A DNA stretch of 64,000 nucleotides from Pseudocercospora fijiensis CIRAD86 (lineage: Eukaryota > Ascomycota > Dothideomycetes > Mycosphaerellales > Mycosphaerellaceae): positions 9,515,172 through 9,579,171 of the forward strand of contig NW_006921532.1 in NCBI RefSeq assembly GCF_000340215.1, read 5' to 3'. This document shows, piece by piece, positions 33,091-44,439 of the stretch. Within the stretch, counting starts at the first letter, position 1; the number at the start of each line of letters is the position of its first letter. Position numbers and translations under genes: made by a program. Under the pieces are notes generated by a model. It was given only the letters and a program-made list of their open reading frames with translations. It ran no database searches and had not been told where the DNA came from.

Positions 33091-33951
33091 TCAATACTCG
33101 TCTCCACCAGATGCCTCTGGGCTAGGTGGCAGCTCGAGAACAGAAACATCAACGTCAGCTTCTCGTAGCTTCTCAACTTCCCGGTGATCCAACCCTATCG
33201 CACCACCAGGATGATTCTTCGTGAAAACCTCGTGTGTCTTGTCCCGATGCATCTCATCAGCAACAGTCAAAATCAACATATCCGCCACAGCCAAGGCCAC
33301 AGTGGTACTGGTCGTCGGTGCCTTGACACCAAACGTACTCTCCTCACTCTCATGAATCGGAGCAGGCAACAGAATCGCATCATCAGCCCCCTCAAGCACC
33401 AAACAATCCTCTTTCCTCCTCTGCGAACTCATCGCCATCAACCTAATCTCGGGCGAAATATGAGGCAACAAATTCAGAAGTTCGGGTGTCTTGCCACTGA
33501 AAGAAACAAACAACAAAACATCCGATGCCCTCAAATCTCCTAAATCTCCATGCGCCGCTTCACAAGCGTGCATAAATGAAGCCGGGATTCCTAGAGATTT
33601 TGCAGTCGCCACGGCTTTTTGCGCAATGTATGCGGATTTCCCTACGCCGCATACGACCAGTTTGCCGGCACTTCTCTGGGCGTTGAGAACGGCTGAGACG
33701 GCGGAGGAGAGACCTTGCCGGGCGAGTGAGTCGGTGGCGTAGATTTTGTGAATGTTGGAGAGGGCTTCTGCTTCGACGCGGAGGACGTCGAGGGCTTTGG
33801 TTAAGATGTTTTGCGAACTGTTGGGTTTCAACTCGTTGCTGGGAGAGATTGGGGTTACCAATCCGGAACCTAAGGTGTCTTTTGAGCCTGAGACGCGACG
33901 GCGTTTGGGGGGGCGTGGCGAGTCCATGGTTTGTTTGTATGAAAGGTTCAA
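33091..33951 (-). CDS. SIS-domain sugar-phosphate isomerase (KpsF/GutQ-like)
   Basis: A 286-aa single-exon protein. After a basic N-terminus (PPKRRRVSG) the SIS domain spans about residues 50-250: VLNAQRSAGKLVVCGVGKSAYIAQKAVATAKSLGIPASFMHACEAAHGDL, then a Ser-rich phosphate loop FVSFSGKTPELL, and a C-terminal HPGGAIG. GVGKSA, H.cEA.HGDLG and NHPGGAIG are signatures of arabinose-5-phosphate isomerases of the KpsF/GutQ type. It lacks the CBS pair that follows the SIS domain in most bacterial KdsD/KpsF enzymes. Fungi have no known Kdo pathway, so the substrate is unclear; a cytosolic sugar-phosphate isomerase or binding protein is inferred. A second in-frame ATG (MDSPRPP) eight codons in may be the true start. 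Confidence 0.85.
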   Translation of the reverse strand: MNLSYKQTMDSPRPPKRRRVSGSKDTLGSGLVTPISPSNELKPNSSQNILTKALDVLRVEAEALSNIHKIYATDSLARQGLSSAVSAVLNAQRSAGKLVVCGVGKSAYIAQKAVATAKSLGIPASFMHACEAAHGDLGDLRASDVLLFVSFSGKTPELLNLLPHISPEIRLMAMSSQRRKEDCLVLEGADDAILLPAPIHESEESTFGVKAPTTSTTVALAVADMLILTVADEMHRDKTHEVFTKNHPGGAIGLDHREVEKLREADVDVSVLELPPSPEASGGDEY

Positions 33952-34663
33952 TATGTGAAAGTGAAGTAGTGGTAGTGAGAAGAATGAATATCTTCAAAGG
34001 GAATCAAAAGATCTAGATGTGAGACTGCGCATGTGGTGGTTCTTTGATGAACTACGCCCGGCATGTAGCAGCGACAGCCCGACGATTCTTCCACGACGAG
34101 CGAGCCGTTCTTGGAAACCTAACCACAGAGTAAGCTAAATGATCGGCCGGCGGCGCTACCTAGTACAGTTCTGAGGGCCTGGGGCGCTCGCAACTTCACA
34201 AGCTTCACCGGGAAAGCTCCGATAGCTGGCAGATGAGAACGTGTCATAGATTATGCTTGGGAATGGGGACCTCGGGATCGCTTACGATCCGGGAAGGAAG
34301 GGACACTGAACGAGCACGCAAGCAAGCAAGCAAGCAAGTGATGGACACGTTCCGAGGCTAACGAAACAGTAGTGGTCGGAAAGTGTTGAGAGTGTGGAAG
34401 CGCTGAGGTGGTAGCCGCGTGCATGCAGTGCGCGCCTAGCGCAATCAAGGTTCTTCGCATTGAATTGGATAAGGTTTGTGGAGCTTGGGGATTTCTGGCG
34501 ATCATATTCGACATCGAACGATGTCACAGATGCAGTGTCATCGATACAGTAGTACAAGCCTACAAGGCTGACACTAGTCGTGCGCGTCTCGCGTGCAGAG
34601 TAGCTGCAGTAAATCCTAGTCTGATCCATCGAAGGTCGTAGCTTGGTATCGAAGACGATGCGA
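33952..34663. other. Intergenic, about 0.7 kb, with GCAA microsatellite
   Basis: 5' flank of the SIS gene and 3' flank of COQ5. It contains a GCAA tetranucleotide run at 34318-34338 and no credible gene. Confidence 0.5.
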
Positions 34664-35686
34664 CTACAACGGCTTCACACCCTTGTGAATAGCAGCTATG
34701 CCCATGCTCAAGTTCTCCCAGCCAGCATCTGTAATGGTTCCATCACTCTGCTGTCCAGGTATCAAGAATCCAGCATCCTGTATCATCTTTGCCCATTCCG
34801 GCTGGGAAGGGAAGTTCTCAATACTCTCCACCAAATACTGATAGCTGTCTCTGTCCGCTGCAACAATCTGTCCGATGAGCGGTATAGCACTGAATGACCA
34901 CCTCTTGTACAAGCCATTCAGCAGAGGATTTGACAGCTGAGGTGCGAACTCAAGGCATGCGAACACGCCACCAGGCTTCAGTACCCGAAAGGCTTCCCTC
35001 AATGCCTTATCCTTGTGCGTGAAGTTTCGGATACCAAATGCCACTGTGTAGAGGTCGATGCTATTGCTCTGGACCGTGTTGAGATCTTCGGCGTTGGCTT
35101 CGAGATAATCGACTCTGCCGGCAGCCTGATAAGGTGTTGCAGCCAATCGTTTCCGGCCTTCGTTCAGCATGTCGGGGTTGATGTCAGAGACTGTCACATG
35201 TGTGGTATTGTCGCCATTGATGTTGGTTGCATGATCGAGCATGCGTATCGCAATATCTCCACTGCCACCAGCAATGTCCAATATTTTCTGTCCACGCGGC
35301 TCTTTCTGTAATGAGGAGTATCGCACTCCCGGGTTCAGATTCCGCACGAAGTGATCTTTCCATAATCGATGAATGCCGAGAGACATGAAATCATTCATAG
35401 CATCGTAATTGCTAGCCACTGACGAGAAAACAGCACCAACTGCACACTGTTAGACGAGATCTAATTGCATTAGAATGATAGTAGACACACCTCTTGACGC
35501 CTTCACAGATTCTGCCACAGTCTCAAACCCGAAATGCGTCGTCTTATCGTTTTGAGGCGGCTGCTGTGGCTGCTGTTGAGAGAGCCTCGAAGCAGACGCG
35601 AATCCTCGGCGACATTCTGTACAGACCCATCCTTGGGGAGCGGCTAATCGAAGTCGTTTGGCGGCGCGAGGTACAGAGGAGGACAT
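34664..35686 (-). CDS. COQ5: Ubiquinone biosynthesis C-methyltransferase COQ5, mitochondrial
   Basis: Methylates the demethoxy-quinol ring in the mitochondrial coenzyme Q pathway (UbiE/COQ5 family). Exons 35491-35686 and 34664-35439, with a 51-nt phase-1 intron (GTGTGT...GCAG), give 323 aa; yeast Coq5 is 307. The N-terminus is basic and acid-free (SSSVPRAAKRLRLAAP), a matrix-targeting sequence. Joining gives SR-VGAVFSSVASNYDAMNDFMS, the UbiE signature. The SAM-binding loop ILDIAGGSGDIA is followed by TVSDINPDML, and the second signature RVLKPGGVFACLEF lies at about residue 230. The gene is divergent from BCKDHA across 194 bp. Confidence 0.95.
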
Positions 35687-35880
35687 GATGGCAGGAAGGT
35701 CGAGATTGATGCTGCAAGGTGCATATGTGAAAGTTGATTGTTCACCAGCCACGTGGCGCAGCAGCTTTCCCTTAAACCGCGACAAAGCGCTGTCTTGTTT
35801 CTGCCGTGTGAAGTGAGGAGCTTTTGTAGGATTGTGCCTCTCCGTCTTCGTGTTGACTACCCAATGCAACATCTGACATT
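35687..35880. promoter_or_regulatory. Very short bidirectional promoter, COQ5 / BCKDH E1-alpha
   Basis: Only 194 bp separate the two start codons, so both leaders and core promoters must share it. It contains a palindromic E-box, GCCACGTGGC (35748-35757), and a CCAAT pentamer (35861-35865). CCAAT is the site of the HAP complex, which controls many respiratory genes in fungi; binding here is inference. Confidence 0.6.
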
Positions 35881-37314
35881 ATGAAACGATCAATAGCAGT
35901 TGCAGAGCGGTCTCTGCGTAGTTCGCAGGGCTTTCGTAAAGCACGACCGGGATCGATATGTGCGAGCTGCCAGCGGAGATGGAAGTCGGTATCTCAAAGG
36001 CCAGGTTCGGATCGGTAAGTAAGGTCATGCCACACAGCAGGGCGCAGAAGTATGTCTGAATCCTGCCACAGTGTTCAATTCCCCGGTGCGGTCAACTCCC
36101 GCTTCACGACAGACCTCAAGTTCTCCCGGGCAACAGAGGAAGATGCTATGCCAACGTTTCGCGTACTGGACCAAGAAGGGAAGCTTGTGGACAAGACACG
36201 TGAAGAGCTAGATATTAGCGATGAAGAAGTGCTACGGCTATACAAGGACATGGTCAGCGTATCGATCATGGACCTGATCATGTTCGATGCTCAACGGCAA
36301 GGCCGCATAACTTTTTATATGGTATCTGCTGGTGAGGAAGGCATTGCTGTTGGCAGTGCCAGTTCTTTGAATCCTCGAGATCCAATATTTGCGCAGTACC
36401 GGGAGACTGGCATATTCCAATATCGAGGCTTCACGCTGGATGACTTTATGGCACAGCTCTTCGCAACAAAGGATGACACGGGAAAGGCACGAAATATGCC
36501 AGTGCATTATGGTAGTAGGAAATTCAACGTCCACACGATCAGTAGCCCGCTCGCGACCCAAATCCCTCATGCCTCCGGAGCAGCGTATGCGATGAAGATG
36601 CAAAACCAGCAGAATCCGACAGAAGATCCTCGAGTGGTTGCATGCTATTTTGGTGAAGGTGCTGCGTCTGAGGGCGACTTCCATGCTGCCCTGAACATTG
36701 CTGCAACAAGAGGTTGCCCAGTTTTGTTCATCTGCCGAAACAATGGGTATGCGATCAGCACACCCACTTTGGAGCAGTATCGAGGAGACGGAATTGCTTC
36801 TCGTGGTGTTGGCTACGGCATCGACACCGTTCGTGTCGACGGGAATGATATCTTGGCCGTTCGCGAAGTGACCAAGAAAGCTCGGGATCTGGCGCTCAAA
36901 GATGGTGGTCGGCCTGTCCTGATAGAGGCCATGAGCTATCGAGTGTCCCACCATAGCACATCTGACGATTCATTTGCGTACCGCGCCAAAGTCGAGGTGG
37001 AGGACTGGAAGCGAAGGGACAATCCAATAACTCGCTTGCGCAAATGGATGGAAGGCAAGGGCCTTTGGAACGAAGAGAAAGAGAAGGAGCTCCGAAGCGA
37101 CTTGCGGAAGCAGATATTGACCGCGTACCGTAAAGCCGAAAAGGAGAAGAAGCCGGCGCTCGCAGCCTTGATGAGCAACGTTTATGCCGAGCCAACCGAA
37201 GAGCAGATTGAACAGATGAACGCACTGAGGAAGGTCATCCAGAAATATCCCAATGAGTACGATGTGTCAGAGTTCGAAGGCGGGCTCGATGGGCTCACTT
37301 TCGAAAAAAGATAG
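35881..37314 (+). CDS. Branched-chain 2-oxoacid dehydrogenase E1 alpha, mitochondrial
   Basis: Thiamine-diphosphate-dependent decarboxylase subunit of the BCKDH complex, degrading the 2-oxoacids of Leu, Ile and Val in the matrix. Exon 1 (35881-36014) begins MKRSIAVAERSLRSSQGFRKA and is a typical matrix-targeting peptide. A 57-nt phase-2 intron (GTAAGT...CCACAG) leads to exon 2 (36072-37314); total 458 aa. Visible features are the substrate-proximal SAGEEGIAVGSAS, the YRE..I motif, the ThDP motif with GEGAASEGDFHAALNIAA and CRNNGYAISTP, and the phosphorylation-loop region YRVSHHSTSDDS. Without exon 1 the exon 2 frame would lack a targeting peptide, which supports this start. Confidence 0.95.
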
Positions 37315-37464
37315 AAATGATAGCCTGAGCCAAATTAAAGGATCGCTCCGCAACTCACTACAGTTAGATGCTGCCAAGAATGACCAGATGAGCGTGGACT
37401 GCACACACCGGGCAAGTCATGTGCTCTTGTATAAGGTTATGTGTCTCGTTTACATGCTCACTTC

Positions 37465-39771
37465 TCAATTCAGATCTCCAAGTCCGAGTGGGTCGACTGT
37501 GCCCAGGAACTCTCCTGTCTTACCACCCTCTTCCTGTTGGCGGAGAAGCTCATCGACGTCGACTCGACCAGAAGTGAGGTATCGCTCGCTCACGCCTACG
37601 TTTACTCGTTGAGCAAGTAAACTCTTCAGCTCAGCCTTCAAAGCGCCTAATTCAGCTTTAGTCCAGCCGCGAGCCTCCCGTTCCTTCTTCTTTCTGCCAC
37701 TGCCCCGGCCGCGCTTGCCTTTTTCTTGTTCCGCAAATTCCTCACTATCATAATCGACGCCGAGTTCCTCGGCCCAGGAGCGCATCGTATCGTCTTCCTT
37801 GTGCGACTTCTCCTTGGCAATGGTCGCGTCCGCAAGCTTCTTCGCCAGCGTAAGCCTCTTCTTGAGTCTTGTCACTATCCGACGATCAATGTCCAGAGTC
37901 CGGATATAGTAGCCTTGCTTTCCGTCCGAAGCAGCTGATTGAGCGTGCACTTTCGCCACCAGTCGTCGAACTCCCGCGACTTCCTCCGGTCCACATATTA
38001 GGATGGAGGAGCCCTGCTGCCCAGCGCGAGCTGTTCTTCCTGAGCGATGAACATAGGTATCGGCCGCTCTTGGCAGATGATAATGTATCACAAGATCTAC
38101 ATTCGAAATGTCAAGACCCCTGGCTGCGACGTCGGTGGCAATGAGAACGACTTTATCCTTGCTCTGACTGAATCTCTCGACACTCCGCAGGCGAGCCTTC
38201 TGTGCCATTCCGGAGTGGAGCGCAAGGGCGTTGACGTTCAAATTTTGCAGAAGCGGTGCAATGCGGCGAACAGCGCTGATGGAATTTGTAAACACCATAG
38301 CTCGCTTGGTAGAGGATAGAAGAAGTAGCGTGTAGAGATAGAGATCCTTCTCCGTGCCCGAGCACTCTATCAAGCCCTCTTTGAGACCGGTCGCGAGCTG
38401 ATTGACGGGGTTGACATCAATGAACTGAGGAATGTCTTCCCTGAAATTCAGCTTCGACATGAGATACTCCATCGCTTCTTTGTTATGGAGTAGATCTCTC
38501 TTGGAGCTGATTTTGCCGACAAGCTTCTTTTGCAGGCCTCGATCAAATGTTGCCGAAAATACCAAGGTCTGGCGCTCTTTGGGAGATTTGACAGCATGAC
38601 TGGAGTCTGGCACTTCCTGGTGTTCTTCGTCTTGATCTTCTCGGTCCAAGGCGTTCAAAATCTCTTCCACTTCCTTGAAATGACCCTCACTGAGCAGCCT
38701 GTCCGCCTCGTCGACTACCAAAAATTCGATCTGCTTCAGAGCTGCCGCGACACCCTTGCCAGATCCGATGACCTCCCACAGGCGACCAGGAGTTCCAATC
38801 ACCACGTCCGCGTCTCTCAGAAGCCTCTGTTGCTTTTGTAGTGATAGACCTCCAGTCAGAGTGGCTATTGTTGGCTTCTTAGCATCTAGACCATCAAATA
38901 AAGCTGCCAAATGGCTGTTCAATTGATGTGCCAGCTCCCGAGTCGGCGATAAGATGAGCGCTATCGGTGTGCTTTGCTCCAGCTTCTCTCGCTCAGATAT
39001 CTTTTCCAGGAATCGTTCTAGTATGGGTATACCAAATGCCAGGGTCTTGCCGGAACCAGTAGAAGCCTTGCCTATCACATCGTGCCCTGCAAAGATCTTT
39101 GGTATTGCAGCTTCCTGAATTGGCGTCGGGTTTGAAAACTTCAGCTTCGATAATGATGCCATGGTGTCTGGAGAGAGTTTGAGTGGCATCCATGCAGAGA
39201 CATCGGTATCAGCTGCATCTTCGTTTGCTGCCAAGACTGAGAACGCACTAGGTGGGTTGTCATCGCCTTCATGGATGTCCTGTTTCTTTGCGGTCTTCAC
39301 TTTAGATGGTTGGTTCTGCTTGGCGCTCTTCTGAACGGGAATTTCTGGGCCGTCATCTTCGAAACCGGACCACGAGTCAGCGTCGCTATCGGCGGAAGCG
39401 TGGTCTGCGGTTAAGGCAGTTTGGTCCTCTTTTGACCACAATGAGACTTTCCCCGTTGCCTCGTCTCTCTTAACGTCGACATCATCAATTTCCTCGAGCC
39501 CAAAGAATCCTTCATAGTCGTCCATGCGGTCTGGTAATGAGACAGCTTTCCACGGAAGAGAGTCAGCTTTGACAATGCGAGGCTTCTTGTTTGGCCTTGC
39601 ATCATCATCCATTTTCTGTCGCTTCCTTGCCCTCATCGCCGCGACCTATCGAGGTTGAATTAGCCGCAATGAAATACTGTGCCCACAGCACTCATCCAGG
39701 GTACGAATTCAGAGCGCATGATGACCCACCTTCGGAGGCAGCGACCTCTTCTTCCCCGCATCAGCAGTCAT
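37465..39771 (-). CDS. MAK5: DEAD-box ATP-dependent RNA helicase MAK5
   Basis: Nucleolar helicase needed for 60S ribosomal subunit assembly (DDX24 family). Exon 1 (39730-39771) encodes only MTADAGKKRSLPPK. An 84-nt phase-0 intron (GTGGGT, CTAATTC branch, GATAG) leads to exon 2 (37465-39645); total 740 aa. The N-terminus has nuclear basic clusters and the Mak5 block LPWKAVSLPDRMDDYEGFFGLEEI. Helicase motifs follow in order: the Q motif (FSNPTPIQEAAIP), I (ASTGSGKT), Ia (PTRELAHQL), DEAD in VVDEADRLL, III (SAT) and VI (HRSGRTARAG). The C-terminus is lysine-rich. If exon 1 is wrong, the ATG at 39636 would serve with 17 fewer residues. Confidence 0.93.
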
Positions 39772-40081
39772 GTTCCTTGCCAATATGTCAGCGCTCCATG
39801 AATGATGAAGTCAGGCCGGTGGACGACAAAATATTTCGAGGTCAAAAAGCTAAGCACAGCCGATCTCAGCCACGTGGCTGACGGAGCCTTACTGCCTGAT
39901 AATTACCCTTACCCTCCCAACGACAATCACGCGTGAGCAAGAGCAGGTGCAACATTGGGTCATGCTCTCGAAGCACACTGCCGGGTCACAATGACAGGTC
40001 CCCATGGCTTTGAGGTCTTTGGTTTATCGTACATGGATACAGCTTGCACACCAAGAATAGTACCAGGTATAGACATTCCAA
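39772..40081. promoter_or_regulatory. Bidirectional promoter, MAK5 / HECT ligase, with 16-bp palindrome
   Basis: A 310-bp interval between start codons. At 39866-39881 it holds a perfect 16-bp palindrome, TCAGCCACGTGGCTGA, with an E-box core. The 11-mer CACGTGGCTGA recurs upstream of MRS2 at about 56262-56272. Confidence 0.5.
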
Positions 40082-42821
40082 ATGGCGTCAGAAGCTCTGG
40101 ATGAAGATGCCCATACTGGCGCAAAGGTCGCGATGCCGGCTGCGGACGCTGCAACCGACATTGCAGCACTCGTTTCTCGGTGAGTACCACAGCTGCTCTT
40201 CGTGCTATTGAGACTTACATCACTGCAGATTCGTCGATCAGTTACTGAACGGGTGTAAAGATGCAACATGCCGAGAACAGCTTTGCCACACTGGAAGGCT
40301 GAACACAAGCAACAAGCCCATTCGGATGTATACTCCAAGATCAGCAAGAGCAATTGCCTTGACTATCTGCTCAGGACCTCACCCAAAAAGGTTTCTGTGC
40401 TCGCGGTGCAATGGTCAAGCACATAATCCAAATGGAACAATTCGACCCTCACCAGCAACGGAAGAAGGAGAGCATGATGCATCGTCTCTATCTCAGTTGC
40501 TTTGCAATACAGCAAGTATCCGTGCGGTCAAGTACTCGTACTTCTCTCCGGCAGTGGAATTGCGCCCTCTTCATCAAAGGCTCGCCAAAGCGCTTCAGCA
40601 GGCGAGTGGAAGACCTGCCATTGAAAAGGGTCTCTTTCTCTCAAATCCAGAACTGGTCGAGCTCCTAATACCATGCGTCGATCATCTAATCGCAAAATTG
40701 CCGGTTCAGCGTCCTGCTGTGTGGGAGATGATTGACCATGACATAATCAGCAGAGGCCGTGCAGTCCCTCAAAAGGCTGAAACCAGACCCGCGGATGACA
40801 AGTACAATAGCTGGTTGGCGACACTTGATATTCTCGACAATGAGCCATATCTACGCCTGCTCCAGTCTGTTGTGAAGGTGATCTGCGTCCGGTTGCAGCT
40901 AGAGCACGGAGTGCACGTGGCGAAAGCTCGCGTCGGTGGCGCCAAAGGAACTGGACACAAGCCCGAGAACAGGATTACAACCACGTTCGCCTCTGCCTTT
41001 GCAAGATCGCATGCCAAAAGTCCGGATGCAATATATGCACTGGTGGTCTGGTTAAAGAAGCTTTTTGCGCGAGAATGGGACTCGAAAGCTACGGTCTTTG
41101 TTGGGTCAATCTGCCATGGCGTTCTCGAGATCGTCACTGCTCTCAAAAAGTCTCAACCCCATGGCTCGAAGACTCGACAGAACATGTTCGCAATGCCATT
41201 GGTACGCGGCCGATTGAATGAAGTGCAACTGGCACAACCATATCTTGATGGCGTTTCAAACGGACTTGTCCACCTTTGTCGGTATGCCTTCATATTCCCA
41301 TTGGAACAGCTTTTCTTGTCCTTCAGGACAATCAATCATTTGACGATGAGGTATGTTCAACTTCAAGGATTTTGCTCTGTGGACCATGTCTCACTGTCTT
41401 GGTGGTAGGCAAGCACATTCTCAATCCGTGAAGGCTGTAGGCCTTCACCAGAAGATTCAAAGCGGTGGAATCATGGATCTCAATAAGCTCCCATCACAGG
41501 TCCTACATTCTGAAGAGCACTATTTCTTACTCAGTGTAGCCAGGACAAATGTCTTGCAAGACACATTCGACCAACTATGGCAACGCCGGAAATCAGAGCT
41601 GCGCAGGCCTCTCCGTGTTCGTCTAGGCCAGACAGACGAGCTAGAGGTTGGCCACGATTTAGGAGGAGTCCAGATAGAGTTCTTCAATCTGGTGTGCAGG
41701 GAAATCCTCAATGAAGAATTACGTAAGTAATTCCACACCGTGTTCTGTACCTGAAAGCTGACCGTGATGCAGAGATGTTCACAACCGACGCAAAGACAGG
41801 TCTGAGCTATTTCCAGCCATGCAGCCTTCAACCTCTCCACATGTTCAATCTGCTTGGTGTGCTCTTTGCCTTGGCCATTTACAATGGCATTACCTTGCCA
41901 ATACGATTACCTCAGATCTTCTACCACATTCTACTGTTACCAATTAGCCCATGCGCCGCTTCGGCAGAGTTAGGGGTCGAAGCTCTACAAGATGGATGGC
42001 CCACGATGGCAAAATCTCTCAAAAGCATTTTGGATGGAGAAGTCTATGGTCTAGACTATGAATTTCCTCTTGAGGCAAATGGCTTGCGACTCTCCGTCTT
42101 TTCGCCAGAAAAGCCTATACAGGGACAAGCTGCTTCTGACTTGAAAGTCGTCGATGCGACTCCCATAATTCATCACGGAGCATCAGTGCGGTCATTCGAT
42201 CAGACGCGTGCTACGCTAGAAACCAACTTCGACCAGAAAATGTTCTCACAGGCCTTCCCAGGATGGAAAGTGGCCAAAACAAGTGAGGATTCGATAGCGG
42301 TGACGCCCGAGAACAAGAATGAGTACGTGGAGACGTATGTCGACTGGCTCTGCTACATTTCGGTCCGTCCTCAATTCGACGCATTCCTGAAAGGGTTCCA
42401 TGAAAGCCAACTCTTTCCCGAGGGAGCCTTGTCTATTCTCGGACCAAGCCTCCTCAAATCATACATCGAAGGCACCGACACTTTCGACCTGAACGACTTG
42501 AAAGCCGCCACACGATACGATGGTTACGATGCCAAATCGAAATACATACAAAATTTCTGGAGAGTCGTCGCAGCCTGGCCCGAGGAGAAACAGAAGCAGC
42601 TGCTGAAATTTGTCACAGCCGCAGAGAGGATACCGATCACAGGGGTCAAAAATCTGGTCTTTATCATCAAGAAGGCCAATGTGGAGAACTTAGAGAACCT
42701 GCCGACGAGCTCGACATGTTTTGGGACTTTGATGTTGCCCAGGTATGCAAATGCGGATATATTGCGAGAGAAGCTAGGGTTAGCATTGAAGTTTGGGACT
42801 GAAGGTTTCGGAACTGGATAG
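40082..42821 (+). CDS. HECT-type E3 ubiquitin ligase, UBE3A/HUL4-like
   Basis: Transfers ubiquitin to substrates through a catalytic cysteine thioester. Four exons (40082-40179, 40229-41350, 41409-41722, 41773-42821) and introns of 49, 58 and 50 nt give 860 aa. Near the N-terminus a Cys-rich segment (LLNGCKDATCREQLC..., later CSGPHPKRFLCSRC) resembles the zinc-binding AZUL domain of UBE3A. A helical middle follows. The HECT domain occupies the last 350-400 residues. Its catalytic site is SSTCFGTLMLPRY with Cys at residue 827, 33 residues from the end as expected; an acidic/His-rich HDLGGVQIEFFNL marks its N-lobe. Architecture fits the HUL4/UBE3A group; substrates are unknown. Confidence 0.9.
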
Positions 42822-43023
42822 ACGTGAGAGGGGAAATTGAGCATAGACAAGTGTTGATGACGGACTGGAAATGTCGACATCGGAACAAGACCTGAGCATT
42901 ATTATGGCTGGCCGAGGACCTTTTACCTGTTACGAGGAATAGTAGTGGTTCATGTATACTCTAGCAGCATTTCTCACAAATGATCATGCCGATGAAGGCC
43001 TCCAAGCCTCTACTTTTCCAGGA

Positions 43024-43912
43024 TCAGAAGATGATCGCTCCACCGTCAATAACCATGTCCGCTCCATTGATATAGCTTCCCGCCCGACTGGCAAGCAACA
43101 CGCACATCCCATCCAACTCTCCCACAGCACCCATCCTCCCCATCGGATTTCTACTCGCCCAAACCGCTCTCGCCTCAGCAATATTCCCACCGCCCGCATT
43201 CAAAATGGTATCCATATACCCTGGACTAATCGAATTCACTCTAATCCCAGACACCGCCCACTCAGCCGCCAAAGATTTGACAAGCGCCACAATCGCCGCC
43301 TTGGAAACATTATACCCGGCCTGCGGTTGCGGGTAATTAACTCTATGCGCAGAAATCGAAGCCGTCAAAGTAATACTCCCATTCGTTTTCTGTGCTTGCA
43401 TCTGTCTCGCAGCAGCTTGAGCACAAAGGAATGAACCCGTGGTATTGACGTCTAAAGTTTTCCGCCATTGCTCTGCTGTCATTTCTGTGGCGTGATGACA
43501 GCCTACGATGCCTGCGAAACAGAAAATGTGGTCGAGAGAACCTAGGGTTTGGACGACGGAAGCAGTTGCTTCGGAAATTGCTTCGGCGTCGGTTACGTCG
43601 ACGCCTATGCTGAAGATTCGGGTTTTGGGGAAGTCTTTGGCTAGTTCTAGGATGGAGGTTTGCGAGGAGCGGAGGGTGGATTCTAAGTCCCAGAGACAGA
43701 GACCTGAGGCGCCGTGTTCGAGGAGAGCGCGGGCTGCGCTTAGGCCGAGGGTGCCTGCGCCGCCGGTGACTGGTAGGACAATGTAAGTTTTATAACGTGA
43801 CTTTGTGCAGTCGGTGGCACCTACTGACGACGCTGCCTTCTACTGCGAATCGTGCCAGTGCTCGACCTTCGGCATTAAGGTAGTGTGGTAATGGGGCTGG
43901 AGGTCCAGTCAT
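43024..43912 (-). CDS. Short-chain dehydrogenase/reductase (SDR)
   Basis: NAD(P)-dependent oxidoreductase of the classical SDR type. Exons 43825-43912 and 43024-43769 with a 55-nt phase-1 intron (GTAGGT...CCAG) give 277 aa. The intron falls before the cofactor loop; joining gives EGSVVITGGAGTLGLSAARALLEHGA, the TGxxxGxG motif. DVTDAEA provides the adenine-site Asp, followed by FAGIVG in place of NNAG, NTTGS, the catalytic Ser in TASISA, and YNVSK with Tyr and Lys. The C-terminus ends in the usual IDGG (MVIDGGAI). The substrate is unknown; sorbose- or mannitol-dehydrogenase-like SDRs have this length and layout. Confidence 0.9.
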
Positions 43913-44439
43913 TGACGCTTCAGAGCCATCCTGTTGTTTAAATCAGGATTTGTGAAATTCATTTGGAAAAAGGTCTTGCTCACAGAAAGCGTCATGAACG
44001 GCAACGTTCTTGACGTGAGGCTGTCTCGATCCGACATTGTAGCTATTTTCCCAAGGGTTCGTGATACTTGTTCAATAGTTGCTTGAAAGATTTCGATCAA
44101 TGTATACCTAGCAAGTTGCAGGACCAGAGGTGATTTGTGCAGTGAGATGTTGGTGTTTGCTGCGAGGGAAAATATCAAAGAGCTGTCCTGAAAGGTAGGC
44201 TGTCGCCCTGGCCCATTGGTTCCGCGTTCCACAAGGGAAAGTATTCCGAATAGCGAAGAGAGCTTCGAGCAGTGGAGCCTTTGCGGTGGAGTGTCGAGAA
44301 ACACAAACTTGCGGATGCTGACACACCAAGAGTGGCTGGAAGTGGATGAACAGATACATTTGGACTCGCTCCGAGCGTCTTTTTGATCTGTATGTACAGG
44401 TATATCTCTACAGTGCTCAGGATGCTGCAACAAAACTCA
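43913..44439. other. Intergenic, about 0.5 kb
   Basis: 5' flank of the SDR and 3' flank of the complex I gene. No gene was recognised. Confidence 0.45.

Noticed and set aside
34318..34338. Telomere-like or functional tandem repeat
   Set aside because: GCAA run is a simple microsatellite and does not match TTAGGG.
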